Source: Daucus carota subsp. sativus (Eukaryota; Streptophyta; Magnoliopsida; Apiales; Apiaceae). From it: 64,000 nt of DNA. Position 1 is the first letter of the stretch. Each line of letters starts with the position of its first letter. Both the position numbers and the translations under genes were made by a program. The stretch is from positions 4,624,930 to 4,688,929 of the forward strand of contig NC_030389.2 in NCBI RefSeq assembly GCF_001625215.2, written 5' to 3'. The notes under the pieces were generated by a model, which worked only from the letters and a program-made list of their open reading frames with translations, ran no database searches and was not told the origin of the DNA. Shown here piece after piece: positions 1-12,999 of this stretch.

Positions 1-557
1 AAGATATATATATATAAATGGCATTCATTACTGCAACAAGTTGTGCTTAATTTATGAAAAAACAACAAACAAAGACCCTATATTTAGTATAACTTTATCA
101 CATCTCTTTTCTACTCCTGGCTAAGTTAAATTAGCTCAACATTTAAACAGTGACTTGTATGAGAACAAAGCAGTTGGGTTAGAATCTAAAAACAACTTGA
201 AGCCTAATGCGGTCTTGTGAGCGTAACTGACTCGGTTGGAATAGAAGCAAGAATGCAAAGCTTGGTATTGTTATTCAACAATGGCAAAGCTTCACAAGTG
301 GGGAAATTAATAATATAATCGCTAAATAAAGTTATAATATATTCTTTAAATAAACAATTATATTTCATATTCAAAACTTTTAAATGAATATGCTACATTA
401 TTAATTCATACATCTAACAGTATTTGTTACTGTAAATTTATCACGAGGAATGTTTTCACTTATAATTTTACTAAAGAATTATTTTTAATAAGTAATAACT
501 GTCATATAATGGATACTAAAAAAATTTGGACCCTAAATTTTATGAGACACAAAGAGG

Positions 558-788
558 GATTAAAGTACAAAAGACGCCTAGTTTGAAAAATCGCCTACAA
601 AATCATGTCTATCTGAGTTTTATTGTTACTTTTGTTAGGATGTCTAACTTACCATCTAGAGTGTGAGAAAGGAAGAAGTAAGAATGTGATTAAAGTACAA
701 AAGACGCCTAATTTGAAAAATCGCCTACAAAATCATGTCTAATCTGAGTTTTATTGTTACTTGTTGTTAGGATGTCTAACTTACCATC
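558..788. repeat. two-copy ~100-bp direct repeat
   Basis: A segment starting ATTAAAGTACAAAAGACGCC near 559 recurs at 689. The copies (about 558-657 and 688-788) are nearly identical and separated by about 30 bp of unrelated sequence. It lies upstream of the first recognised MADS exon, probably in its second intron. I see no coding meaning. Confidence 0.8.
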
Positions 789-1434
789 CTTGTTTATTAG
801 TATACTATCATGTACTCGTGTCCAAGAATAGGATAGTGTTCTCATGTCCCCACTTTTCAAAGTTCTCAAGTCTTACACTCGCATATGTGTCGTGTCCGAC
901 AGTCCGTACCCAAGTCCGAGTGACATAGCGCACACAATAAACTTCAATACAATCAACTCATGAAACTATAATTCGACCAAGACCTCGAATAATTAACATC
1001 ATAACCAGTCTATAATGAGTTGAGAAAGAGCAATCAAACCTAATTACCGCTAAATGCTTTCAAATATACAATTGATGTTTTCTATGCTTAATGATATTAT
1101 CAATAATTATAATTTATTTGTTTATTACTAAGCATCTTTAAGAAATTCGATAAACCACTTAATGCTAGATTCTTAATGCTAGCTTATGATACATCAAAAA
1201 TCAAGACCATATTCCAACACTTTTTATCATGTAGCCAATGAGCAAAAATGTGAAGAGGTTTATATTAAGCTACTTCTTTACTCTTCGTATGAGTCGTATT
1301 GGGTAAAAATTATTTTTATATCTAATCACAATGATAATCCCCATTAATATTTCTTCTCAAGTGTTTTACTTAGCATGCAATTAGAATAACTCTTTATATC
1401 CAAAATGAAGTTTAACTTATGAATTTGATTCTAG

Positions 1435-4400
1435 TTTTGGAAAGGTGAAGCGGAAAGACTAAGGCAACAACTACAATACTTGCAACAGAGTCACAGGTAT
1501 AGGCTCTTATCCTTACATATCCCAAGTTGGTTAGTCATTCCATATTTAATCCAAAATCATTGGCATAATTACAAAATTATGGTAAAAATGTGTGTCTAAT
1601 GAACTACTCGTTATCTGTCAAAAAAAAATGAACTACTCGTTTTACCTATAATACAATATATGACTAAAGAATGATTATGACACACTCCAATTCCTACAGA
1701 CATGGGTAATGTATGACTAAAGAATGATTATAACACACTCCATTTCCTAAAGGCATGGGTAATGTTTGTAACACCGTACAAGTCTATATCCAATGTACTA
1801 TATAATTTTCGAACAATACAACCGTCCAAACACATATCAAACCTTTCTATATATAATAATATGTGGTTGATGAGATTTGAACCCTATTTAGTTAAGGTTA
1901 AATAAGCCACACCAAACTTTTAGTTTCACTCTTTATGGATTTACCTCTCATTATGCTATAGATGATTAATATTATTTAATTTATGTATTTAACTCTCGAA
2001 GAATATGAACAATATACATATAAACATATAATGTCGAGCTCTAGAAGAAACCAAACCAATCTACATACTAGATATCAATCCCACATTAACATTTTATACC
2101 TGTTTAATAATTGCGAAAATCTCGCAAGAAGTTGTAACAAGCAAGCAATTTTTTAACAGAGTGTTATGGTCAGTGACCTGAATGAAATTTTTTAAGAGTA
2201 TAATGGTGTGACTGAAAACTTTTTGAGTTGGATGACCCAATTGCAAATTTCAGGTTAGTTGAGTGACCAAAACGTCATTTAACCCGTAGATTGTGGGATA
2301 GTAAACAGAGTGAAATATACAAGGCTGTGATTAAAAAATCAAAATATAAAATGAAGGGCTAATATAGGCCATTGTTTCCACAAAGAACCACCTTATATAG
2401 AGTACTGTAGAGAGCCATTTGATTCTGCTTTAAAATCTCCCAAATATTTTTATAATTAATCATAGTTATGCCCAAATAATTTTATAATTAATCATAGTTA
2501 TGCATAAATTTAAATTTAGCGTAGAATACTAAATCATAACATGCACAAACAATTCAACACTTACAACTTAAGTAATTTTTTTTTAATTTAGTTCATTACT
2601 TTTTACTAATTTAAAATTTGATGACTAATGCATATGATACATGTATTGTGTGTGTATACAGAGGTGTTCTTTATTAAACTTTATATAAGATTGTTTTTCA
2701 TGGAGTGTGACTCTATATGTCTATATATAACCAAAATCAAACTAGAACTTCGTTTGGTAGAAGAGCTCAAAACTAATACCAAAACTAAGAATATTGAAAA
2801 TAAAAAGACATGTATTTGAATTCGTGCATGTGTATGCCTGTGCCTTTGTTGCGGAATACTAAGAAATGTTTATTGCAGTTACATGTGTATATGTGTTACT
2901 CCCTCCGTCTATTTTTGTGCCGGTCAAATTGACCAAAATTTGACTAAAATTTGTTAATATTTTATCAAGTTAGAAAATAAAAAAAAAATATGTCACCGTA
3001 AATAACTTTTAATCTACTTTAAGATTCTTTAGTCAAAAATCAATAAAAATGGAAATGTGACAACTAAAAAGGGACGGAGAGAGTAATTCCTCGTATTACC
3101 TCATTACCTCACTTCGATATTAGGCAAATAGGCAGTTGACTTAATATTTTTACATTTATTGTGATATCTTGTATGATTTATTTCCATGTTTTATTATTAC
3201 AATAAAAATATGTATTACATGGTTTTTTATTATATTATTACTTCAGGGCGAGTGGTGAGTCCTGACATAAGCTTAAGATAAGCTTAGAAATTGTTATGTA
3301 CATATATATGACCAAGTTCCACCCTATACCTTAATCTAGAAAAACTGAAACTAATTTTCATATTTGGCTACCCAACATAATATTTTTCTATGAAATACAA
3401 AGTATAATTGAACTTATTATTATATATTTCTTTTTAAAATACGTTTGGAGTGAAAAATAAACTACATTACGTAGGAATAAACAAAAAAAATTGTACATAT
3501 ATAAGTTAATTATAAAATGAAATCTAAATTTTAAATAAAACTAGGAACACATTTCAACCATTACTTTTTTTAATTAAAATGAATCTCTACCAAACATATC
3601 TTCTTAAACCCTTCTTTGTCATATTTTCATCTATGCTTCTTCATAATCCCTATTATAAATAAACTTATATGAATGATATATGTGATCACCTTGTTTTCAT
3701 TAAACTATGTTCCTCTTCTTTATTGTAGCATAACCCAAAGATTATAAAAGCATCAACATATCATTACCTTCTTCTTTCTTTACTTTGAGATAATATTGTC
3801 TCATCTCATTCCTCTACTTCACCTTCCATTTACACCAACCTCAATCCACACAAACATCACTGTTTAACTTCATCTCCATTTACACCAACATCAGTCCACA
3901 CAAACATCACTGTTTATGATTAACAAAATCGCCACCGCTTCTGATTATACTCATCATCTATAATTATTAACTGTATATTATCGTTCTAAGAATTGTCATT
4001 TATAAATAAAGAAATCACAAAAAATAAATAGATGTACATAACTAATACTCCCCCATCCCACCAAGTTCTTTACAACGGGGGACTGAGACTCGGCACGCAT
4101 ATTAAGACTCTCATTAAGTATAGTTTTATAAATTATATAAACAAAATTCTTTTGAAAAAAAATATAATGTTTAAATTTTTATTAAGAAAAATTTTAAAAA
4201 ATAAGTTTTGGAACTATATTTAACTGGAACCTTAAAATACGTGTCGAGTGACAAAAAACACATGTAAGAAATGAGTGGGAATGATTATAGTGATTCTCGT
4301 TTACATCTCGAGAAGATGGGGGGAGTGAGACGACATCAAACGGAAGGAGGAGATAGTAATGATATATATAAGATTTATTATTTGCTTCACAATAATAAAG

Positions 4401-5452
4401 ATACATAAATGATCTTTTACATAGGTTGATATATTTTGAGTTCACGGTTTAAAATTTGTAAATGATATAGTAATAATTAAGGTCTGTAATATGATAAAGT
4501 AAAAATAAGCTGAAAAGTCCATATAATGCAAACTATGATTAATGAATTAATGGCCACACATATGAGTATTAAATTGCATTTTAACAAGGTACTTTTCTGC
4601 ACAATGCAGGCAGCTATTGGGAGAAGAACTTTCTGGGTTGACCATGAAAGACTTGCAAAACTTGGAGAATCGACTAGAAATAAGTTTAAAAGGTGTTCGT
4701 ATGCAGAAGGTATAAGATACAGATTAATCATCATAAATTTCTGGTGTTACTAATTTAACTCTGGAGAAAATTACTAAAAGTACTTTATTTACAGGAGCAA
4801 ATTTTGACGAATGAGATAGAAGAATTAAACAAGAAGGTCACTAAGCAAAACATCTAAACCTACTGGATATACCTTTCCTTTCATTAATTTTCTTAAAGAG
4901 GATCTGATTGTCATTATATTATCTTATTATTGTTCCAGGGGAGTCTCATTCATCAGGAAAACATAGAACTGTATAAAAAAGTAAACCTATTGCAAGAAGA
5001 GAACAAGGAATTGCAGAAAAAGGTACTCATATTATTTACTCAGAATAAACTTTTGTGTCTTTTTTTCGAACGACACTTTTTTCTCTGAACGTTGTCTGAT
5101 TAGTATTGTCTGATACAGTTTTTCTTGTAATGCTCCAACCTATGTTAATTTAGCAAAATAAAGTAGCTTTTGTTTCTACCAGGTTAACGGATCAGTAAAC
5201 TCAAATGAAGCAAACATAAGCCCTCGGACTCCATTTTGCATTAGCAATGGATATGACTTGCATGCCCCAATCAGTCTTCAGCTGAGCCAGCCAATGCCAC
5301 AGACGAATGGAACACCCGAAACGACTGTGAAGCTTGGGTAAATAATCCTTGTTTAGAAATCCATTAAAGTACTTGTGCAAACAAGTGAACAATGTTATCT
5401 ACTTGGTATTTAATCCAAACTCTTTATGTGAACCAGGCTACATTTGCAGTAG
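1435..5452 (+). CDS. AGL17-clade MIKC MADS-box transcription factor, 3' part (5' end outside window)
   Basis: Six spliced exons give 152 residues plus stop: 1435-1496, 4610-4709, 4795-4836, 4939-5022, 5183-5337 and 5437-5452, all with GT-AG borders and consistent phases. The 62-, 100- and 42-nt sizes of the first three are classic for MIKC genes. The peptide begins [14 protein letters not shown], continues with the K-box core ([42 protein letters not shown]) and ends in a short tail with VKLGLHLQ, as in AGL17/AGL21/ANR1/AGL16. The K-box forms the coiled coil for dimer and tetramer formation; the DNA-binding MADS domain (exon 1) and the I region (exon 2) were not found and should lie upstream of base 1. 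The protein should act in the nucleus; relatives work in root nitrate response and flowering time. The stop TAG at 5450 depends on the last splice; reading through donor 5338 would stop immediately. Intron 3 (1497-4609) is 3.1 kb and repeat-rich. Clade call is confident, orthology is not. Confidence 0.9.
1659..1764. repeat. tandem duplication, 53-bp unit x2
   Basis: The unit beginning TATGACTAAAGAATGATTAT occurs at 1659-1711 and 1712-1764 with a few substitutions. It lies in intron 3 of the MADS-box gene. Confidence 0.8.
2439..2502. repeat. tandem duplication, 32-bp unit x2
   Basis: Units 2439-2470 and 2471-2502 both run from CCCAAATA to CATAGTTATG and differ at one base. Within MADS intron 3. 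Confidence 0.8.
2899..3083. mobile_element. Stowaway-like MITE
   Basis: Starts CTCCCTCCGTCTATTTT and ends AAAAGGGACGGAGAGAG, which are imperfect terminal inverted repeats, and is flanked by TA on both sides (2897-2898 and 3084-3085). Length 185 bp, no coding capacity. These are the marks of a Tc1/mariner-derived Stowaway MITE. It sits in MADS intron 3. Confidence 0.85.
3825..3916. repeat. two-copy direct repeat, 50-bp period
   Basis: TCCATTTACACCAAC followed by a CACACAAACATCACTGTTT block appears at 3825-3866 and again at 3875-3916. Within MADS intron 3. Confidence 0.75.
4048..4325. mobile_element. degenerate Stowaway-like MITE
   Basis: Begins CTCCCCCATCCCACCAAG after TA and ends GAAGATGGGGGGAG. 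The left end resembles the MITE at 52201 (CCCACCA.GTTCTTTAC), so both are probably members of one family. The right flank reads TG rather than TA, so the right boundary is degraded. It lies about 285 bp upstream of the K-box exon at 4610. Confidence 0.6.
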
Positions 5453-6610
5453 AAGCTTTAAAACAGCTACGGAAGAACTCCAGTGGTTGATTGCCTCAGC
5501 AAATACTCCGTGACCCTGAAGTTAAAATCCTTCAAAGCTCTTTGAAAATGATCTACAAGATTCATAACTGCCCATCAGATTTGGTATGAAGTAATCAGCG
5601 TGAAAGCTCAAGATTTACTGTAAATGATCCTTCATGCGCCATTTATCTCTGTATATTTGCAATAATTGAAAACATACAGAATTGACTAGGTTCCCTTTTC
5701 CTACTGTACTAAATTAGCATATCATTGAATGTCTTTATGGTTGCAAAATTTAGGTGATTTGTAAGGCAAATATTTCAAGAAACTAACATTTCAAGGTGAT
5801 TCCTTTCACGATTGTCTCATGGAGATACCAATAAACATAGAGATCTCCATCCTTCATTCCATGCAGCAACATAGTTATCTCATGTAAAGGTTAATCTATG
5901 ACAAAAACAAAACTTATTCTTTATACAATGCATATCAAGAAACATAATAATGCTTAAAATCTAAGCATTAATCACTCACTTGTATTAGTCATATACTCTT
6001 GAACACTATGTCGTAATAAATGGAAGAAAGTCATCATATGTTCATATACGAACTTCATCAGAGGAAGTAAACCACCTACACATTAATATAATAAACCTAT
6101 GAACTACTCTAAAAGATATAGTGGAGATAAAAGAATAGAATCATGCATTCAAATAAAAAACTTGACACAACTGATCTAGTTAATATTTAACCCCAGAAGC
6201 AGGTGTGGGAGATAAAATTATTATGAAACCACAGTCTGTGATTCAAGATGAGAAGTACATGAAGCGATTCAAGCGAAATAATCCTCATTGATGTGAGGAG
6301 AGTCACAAGCTTAGCTCATTGAAGTAAAGAGCAAGAGTTGCAATAGATTAAGTTATACCTGTATATGCATAGAAATTTTGAAAAAAAATCTGAACTTAAA
6401 ATGAAGTATTTGCGTTTTTCCAAGTTATTCACAAACCAAATACAACTCCAAAAGGAAAATGAGTGCAAATTTTTCTTTTTAGTTATATCATTATATAAGT
6501 CTAATAATAATATGCCTTCAAAAAAAAGTCTAATAATAATATAATATCATTAAACAAAAATAAAATATAAACTCAATTGAAATATACATCTTACGGTTGT
6601 GAACCCTATT

Positions 6611-6765
6611 AGCAGGGGTTAGCGTGGGCTGGTTCGGGTCGGTTCCGGGATCACCGCAACCATATATCTTCAGTTTTTAAAATCGAAAACCCCAACCGCC
6701 GGTTCGGATTCGGTTTCGGTTTAAAAACCCCGATTCGGTTATCGGTTCGGTTATAAAACCAGAAA
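6611..6765. mobile_element. possible hAT transposon terminus with subterminal GGTTCGG repeats
   Basis: A segment starting CAGGGGTTAGCGTGGGCTGG is followed by many GGTTCGG/TCGGTT repeats on both strands. A CAGGG-type end with dense short subterminal repeats is typical of Ac/Ds-like hAT ends. I found no matching opposite end or 8-bp target duplication, so this is probably a fragment. A similar CGGGTTC-rich stretch lies at about 22565-22690. Confidence 0.4.
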
Positions 6766-6851
6766 ATTTTATAAATTAATAATAATATACGAAGAAGAAG
6801 TGCTTCTTAAGTTTAACAAAATTGTGCTTATCACAAAAGAAAAAAAAATTA

Positions 6852-7088
6852 CTCCCACCATTTCTTATTATAATTTGACGCTTTGACTTTTGGCACACAC
6901 TTTTAAGTCTTTTGACGGGGTGGTTAAAAATATTATTTTTAATTTTTTTTTGAACAAAATTATATCATCAAAATTTTAATTCACAAAAAAAATTAAACAA
7001 AAATAATATTTTTAACTACCCGGTCAAAACATTTAAAGGTGTGTGTCAAAAGTCAAAGTGTCAAATACAGTAATAAAAACAGTGGGAG
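6852..7088. mobile_element. Stowaway-like MITE with long terminal inverted repeats
   Basis: The left end CTCCCACCATTTCTTATTAT and the right end ACAGTGGGAG pair as inverted repeats extending about 55 bp (TTTGAC.CTTTGACTTTT.GCACACAC on both arms). TA flanks at 6850-6851 and 7089-7090. Length 237 bp, non-coding. Confidence 0.85.
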
Positions 7089-7109
7089 TAAGTAACTTCT
7101 TCAATCTCT

Positions 7110-7230
7110 GTACCCAATGGTGGAGTTATCCTCTGTTGTCCCCCCAGACACCTGGATTCGACTCTGACTCACCCTGAGAATTATTAGAACAAATACTAAT
7201 TTATAAGACATATAAGCCAGCATCGTCAAA
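7110..7230 (+). mobile_element. tRNA-derived SINE-like copy
   Basis: CCAATGGTGGAGTTATCCTC looks like an RNA polymerase III A box, and CCTGGATTCGACTC about 40 bp on looks like a B box (GGTTCGANTCC). The tail (AGAACAAATACTAATTTATAAG) matches the tail of the copy at 21396 (AGAACAGATACTCATTTGTAAG), so these are two members of one family. Boundaries are approximate. Confidence 0.55.
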
Positions 7231-9003
7231 AAAATTATAAAAATTCAGCATGTATAACTCATCCTTCTCTAATAAAAGAAATAATATCGACTTAAAAGCA
7301 TTAGTTGATTCTCCTTTATAAAATATAAATATAAAGAAGATAAATCAAAAATACACGTAAATCAAAAATTAAATGTTCGTAATCAACTTTCTGATTTCAT
7401 ATTAATCACATCAATTTATTAATTAATACATATTTATGAATATTTAGTCATGATTATAAAAATTATGTTTTGAAGATATATCTTTTTCTCTACCTCATTT
7501 TTTTTATCGTATGAGCATAGTTTAATTACGGGTCTCGATTATTATAATAATACATCTAAGTGATATTCTAAAAATGGGTTATTTCATTAATCTATTCATC
7601 ATTTTAATATTTTAAAAATATCTAAATACCTGATATCATAATCAGGTTGTAATTGACAGTTCGAGTGTTTGTCTCGATTGCATTGCAAAAATTTATTAAA
7701 TTTTTCATTTTTCATAAAAAAATAATATCTGATATATTTTTGTGAGCTTATTTTATAAATGTAAAATTTTCTACTTTATATATATTATGACAGTCACGAT
7801 AATAATCTTTTATCACGTATAAATATCAATTTCTCTCACTTCTAACTAAAAATTAGTTCTCTCGTAACTAATATAAATAAATTATACTTTTTAAATATAT
7901 ATCAAAAAAATTATCACATACCATATTTTTCTTACAATTTTACTATATTCAAACGCTCTTATGCAACAAATATATTTTGCAACCGAAAGTAATTAAATGT
8001 AAATATTTTTCCTAACAAGTTGATTTTGGTTTAATTCATTGAAGTTGTATTTGATTCAACTATAACAAGTGGAAACAATTAAAAACGACTTCAACTCTTA
8101 TATTTGAAGTTTGATTTTAGTTGGAAGTATAATTGTAATCTGCAAAAACATACTCTTGCAATTCTTTTCGGAAAAACGTACAAAAATATGGATTAAATTT
8201 TTTTTAAAATCTAAAATAATTGTTTGAATATCTTTCAAAAAAACCCTTTTTTTCAATAAAAAAATGATCGATTTGGTCCAAAAAATAGCTTCTGCTGTGA
8301 AAGCCGACCTTTGAATCCTTAAAAGTTGAAGTCAGCTGAGACACAACACCACTGAATTTGTTGCACTTTTGTGTTGTGTTGTGCACTTGTGCTGTGTCTC
8401 TTTCATATTAATACAGAAAAGGAAACTTCCAAGTAACTGCACTGCACGTTGAAGCGATCTCATCTTTCTCTATTATTTTCACCTAACATCATCTTATCGA
8501 GCTTCTTTTGTTTCCCATATATCCATAAAGATTCTTCATCTCTAGATTTCTTGATAAAAACCCACTTTTTCTTGGTGGGTTTTGCCTATACTCAACTGGG
8601 TTTATCTTATATTCTAGTGAGGTAATTGTTTTAACTTGGGTTTTGATTATTGGATATTAAAGTTTCAATCTTTATTTGATTTTGTGGCTTGTTTGTTGAA
8701 TTGGTGATTAGGGGTTGAAAATGGTTAGTTTTGGCTGTTGTTTAAGTGTTATTGAATTGGTGATTGTTAAGTTCTTGATGATTTCTATTTGGGTGTGATG
8801 AGTTTATTGCAGTGTTAAGATATGAGATTAATATAAGGGTTTTGTGATTTCTATTTGGGGGCTCAATTGTGTTGTTTTTGAGGGTTTGACTTGGAATATT
8901 TATTTTTGTGTATGGTTGTAACTTGTAATTTATTGAGTTCAGGACTGGATTATTAGGTGCAGTTGGTTGGATCTTTTGTTCCAGATTTTATAAGTTGTGA
9001 TAG

Positions 9004-9021
9004 ATGAAAGATAGAGGATAG
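9004..9021 (+). promoter_or_regulatory. upstream ORF of 5 codons before the CorA-like start
   Basis: ATG AAA GAT AGA GGA TAG ends 5 nt before the main ATG at 9027. Such a minimal uORF can reduce translation of the downstream frame; whether it is in the mature mRNA depends on the unmapped 5' UTR, which may contain a leader intron (possible donor GAG/GTAATT near 8621). Confidence 0.45.
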
Positions 9022-9026
9022 AGGTT

Positions 9027-12000
9027 ATGGCACCGAGAGGATTGGATGATGAGAGGGAGGGTGAGGAATTGGACACATTGAATAGGGAACACTTATTCGG
9101 TGTTCCGCTGATTGAACCTCATCATTATCGAACACGCTTTCCTGGCGCGGTTAGGCTAAAAGCGTATATATTTGATGGGTTAGGGAATTATTATAATAAG
9201 GAATGGGATCTTCAAGAGGGGAGTGGCCAAGAGTTTTGCTGGTACCATGTAGAACTTCCCAAAGGGAATCAGAAACTATCGCAATCAGCACAGTATTTGA
9301 TTGATGCTCTTTGTCCACCACTAAAACTTCAAGATATACTTTCACTAGTTAGTACAGGACCCTTTTGTGGTCATGTTGATGGTGCACTCGTATTCAGAGT
9401 AAATTCTCCGGGTCCTGCCTCTAGCAAATTTACATTCAGAATTGCAGCGAGGGTTACTGAGAATTCTGTGATTACTGTATCTTTAGGTCGAGTTCCACGA
9501 CTGGGTTTTTCACCTGTGGGCCAGTCTCTTCTTTCGGAGGTTCCTAGGGTGGAGAGTCCTAGTGGTGAGCATAAGGACAGGAGTGGGACTGTAATCGAGG
9601 AGCATGTTCTTGATTTTTTGTTGAGAATGAATCATTCTGAGGAGGCTGATAATCCTGTGCCGAAATCTGTCTCTAATCTCGTGGTTCACATCATCGACAC
9701 ACATGTGGATCACCTTCAAGATGTTGTGACGAAATTCGAGATGGACCTTGATTCAGTGGAGCTTGATTTGGATAGAGGTATGTAAGTCATGATATTGTGC
9801 TTTTCATATAACTTTTTTGAAATTTAGCATGGCATCGGTATGTTGTTATACGATCTAGTTGGATTGTCAATTAAAATTTCTAATTTTACATGTTTCTTAT
9901 CATGCTGCTAGCCTGCTACTAGTATAACATTTTGTGCATTTCAGTCTACTAAATAGGTTGTCATAACTGACTTAGTTAATATATCTCTGTTTCTTCCTAT
10001 ATTAATTAGAAGGGAAGTAAGGTCCAAAACTGTATCTTTAGCATATTCTATATGTTGAAAATGGTCAAGTTCCATCTATAGTGGTATCCATTTAAGTAGA
10101 CTAACTTTGTGTTTTATCGAATTTAATTGTTGAGCGTGCTTATTATATGCAACTTCTCTGGTCCTAGTTGCTTTACTTGCACTGCTGTTTCTCATGTATT
10201 TTAATTATAGCATTTAGATTGAAGGAAAAAAATGCTTAGAGTTTCAAATTTGCATCACTTTGTCTTTGCTTTTGCAGGTTTGAGATTTGTCTTTGCTCCA
10301 ATACGTGTTTTGATGCATATTTTTGATATATTTAAATTTTTTTCTTTTAACTATACTAATGATATTTAATCTATGTGGCATGTTGACATTGTAAATTTCT
10401 GTGCATCTGTTAGATTATTTTAGTTAGCATTGAGAACTGAGGTACTTCTATGTTATATACATTGAACTGTCCTTAGAAGCAGGTTGATGTTAAATGTGCA
10501 ACTTTGTAAGTGATTTAGATGGAATTATGGTTATAAACATTTGTAATTGATTGTTTACTGATAACAGAGGTATGATCGCTCACCTAGAAATGAAGATTGG
10601 CCGACTAGTACAGGATTTACCATAAAATATTTGTCCTGCTTGTGGCTTATACACAGGAGTGTAAACTGATAATGTTTTTAGTATATATGTTTGAAATACA
10701 AGTACTTACCTTGTTTCAAACAAACAAAAAAGATATTTCCTTGTTCTCATTGTTCTAAACTAGAACATAGATTTTTTTAGTTAGATGATCGAGTAGCCCA
10801 ATGTTCCTGATAGTAGTTTGTGTTCATATGACTCATGACTGAGATGTATGGATCTTTTGGAATTTTGAAGGTGTACTTGACTAAGAGTATATTTTATCTA
10901 CAATTTTTTAAACCCAGGGAGTACTTATTGTTCTTGGGTAAAACACATCCCTATTTTAGGCATTTAACTGACATAAAAGGAGAATGATGTGTCTGTTAGT
11001 AAGAAATAGTAAGATGGGCTCTTTAGTATATTCTTAATGATGCAAATTGCAGTATCTATAGTGTACTATAGATGTAAGTCTACACTACAGTTGCTGGCAC
11101 AGCTAGTGAAATTTCTGCTTCTTTAAAAACTCAATAACTGGTTTCTGAATGTAATCTCATTCTCCTATCATTTAATTTATAAAGTTGCCTGATAAGAATA
11201 TAGTATAACTAGTTCTGGAGGTAGTGTAAAATTATTTTTTAAAGTGAACCTAGTATATAATCTCCGTGCTATTATGCCATTTCTGTAACCCTTCATATCT
11301 TCTGGCCTTAACTTTGATTATAGTGTTGAACTTTTGGTATTCGTGTAGAGCTTGGACATGTTTTGTCTGAATTTTGCTTGTGCCCTGGACATGGAACACC
11401 TCTCTTGCAGGCTATAGTATATAATCTGGTTAATTGACCTAAAAAAACATATTATCTAAATTAGAAAAAAAAAAAATTATCTAGATCCTTTTATATAAAT
11501 ACTTGATAACCTCGTCTTAACTAGTTTTGTAAGGAGGTGATTTTGTTTCCTCTTAAACTATTTTTAGATACCTATACAGAAGCATTACATGTAAGTTTAT
11601 ACAACTGGAGACATGCACTAGCACAAATTCCCAAAATCTCGTGTCATGAAGATATTTATTGCTTTATCAGTCATTAATATCCCCTTGTTACGGTTGTAAT
11701 CATATTATAGAAATTGGATTCATTGTCCTTCTGTAATATCTAATATGTTGGATTAATTGCTTTAATACTACACAAACTATGTCTATTGTATTGACATGAT
11801 AGAATGCATTACAGGCTGTTTCTGTTTTCCTATATCATCATAATGATTGCATCTAGGAACCTTTATCTATGTATGTGCAATAATTATATCTTTCTCGGCT
11901 GATTTAGACCATGATATTGCTCATGGTTGCAGGAGGTTTTGCTCTGAAGAAACAAATGTTAGATGATAGAAGGTTCCCCAAAATGCATTTGGACTTGCAG

Positions 12001-12989
12001 CGCCTGCTGCAGGTAAAGTCCAGTCCACTTCAGTCCATCTAGAAAATTAAGTGGGGAATAATCTTTGCACCATTGGTTAACTCTTACTTGCAACAGAGTG
12101 AAAATTAGAGCAAATATGTCGTGCTCTATTTCTTAGACCAACAAATTTACTTTGGGTAAAAACTTGCAGAACAAAGCCGTAAGAGGCTCTTCTGTTTGTG
12201 TGACAAGTATCATTATTATCAATCTCAAAGAGATTCAAGTTAATAGAACTTTGAAATCTGATATTTTCCAGAGGAAAATGTTTTGTTTGCATTTACCCTA
12301 ACTCATTTGCAGTAAAATAATCATTTGCAGTAAAGTAAAATTTCTGTCCCGGCTGAATTACCTAAATGATAGCATATATCATATTTTATTACAGGTGCTT
12401 GCGCATGGAGAACAAGTATTTCCACGAGTTAAAGAAAAGTGTTCTCTGAAAGTTTGGTTTGCTAGTGAAGACATTAATTCTCTTGAAGAGTTGACTGGGA
12501 GATTCAAGAGATTAAAGGAGAATGTCGGATTTATAGCTAATCGTGTAACAGCCGTCCAGGCTGGTCTTGATAGCTGGCAAGCGGAGCAGATCAACAGAAA
12601 GCTATACTACCTCTCTTTCCTATCTATTATATTCCTTCCTTTATCAGTAATCACAGGAGGTTAACATATTCTCACAATTCTAAATATATATCCACGCTTT
12701 GTTGTCTTTCAAGTCATGTTCATCGTTTCTTATTATGTTGACAGTGTTTGGAATGAATGTGGGAGGAGTTCCATGGACAGGACAAAAAGATCCAAAACTA
12801 AAGAATGGGTTTCTAAATGTTATGCTTCTGTGTGTGGCAACGCTGGTTCTCGTACTTCTTTGCTTCCTCTTTTCAGCACTCTACACGCGTATGGATGCTT
12901 GGCGTCGAAGAAAAGATTTGACAAGAAGCTTGTCTATTAACAGAAGATTTAGCAAGAAAAGTGAAAGAGCTGGTTATCTTCGGATTTGA
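9027..12989 (+). CDS. CorA-like magnesium transporter family protein (GMN motif)
   Basis: Four exons, 9027-9777, 11933-12012, 12395-12659 and 12745-12989, join in frame to 446 residues. The N-terminal two thirds are soluble; the C-terminus has two membrane helices (about residues 347-365, LYYLSFLSIIFLPLSVITG, and 382-408) with the family signature G-M-N at residues 368-370 directly after the first helix, followed by VGGVPW. In CorA/MRS2/Alr1 channels the GMN loop selects hydrated Mg2+ and five subunits form the pore. The tail after helix 2 is basic (WRRRKD), as in the family. The protein resembles the less-studied plant group annotated as CorA-like rather than classical MRS2/MGT proteins. The start ATG is supported by the reading frame stopping upstream and by GGTT-ATGG context. 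The target membrane cannot be read from the sequence; no clear transit peptide is visible. Confidence 0.92.
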
Positions 12990-12999
12990 AAAAAAAAAT

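Larger units (their letters stand above)
5453..8400. other. 3' UTR then gene-free AT-rich spacer
   Basis: The first few hundred bases are probably the MADS-box 3' untranslated region. The rest holds no ORF that I can support on either strand. It does contain the hAT-like terminus near 6611, the MITE at 6852 and the SINE-like copy at 7110, listed separately. Confidence 0.6.

Noticed and set aside
1..1434. The missing exon 2 of the MADS-box gene
   Set aside because: I looked for the SMKSVIERY-type reading with splice borders and did not find it; it is probably upstream of the window.
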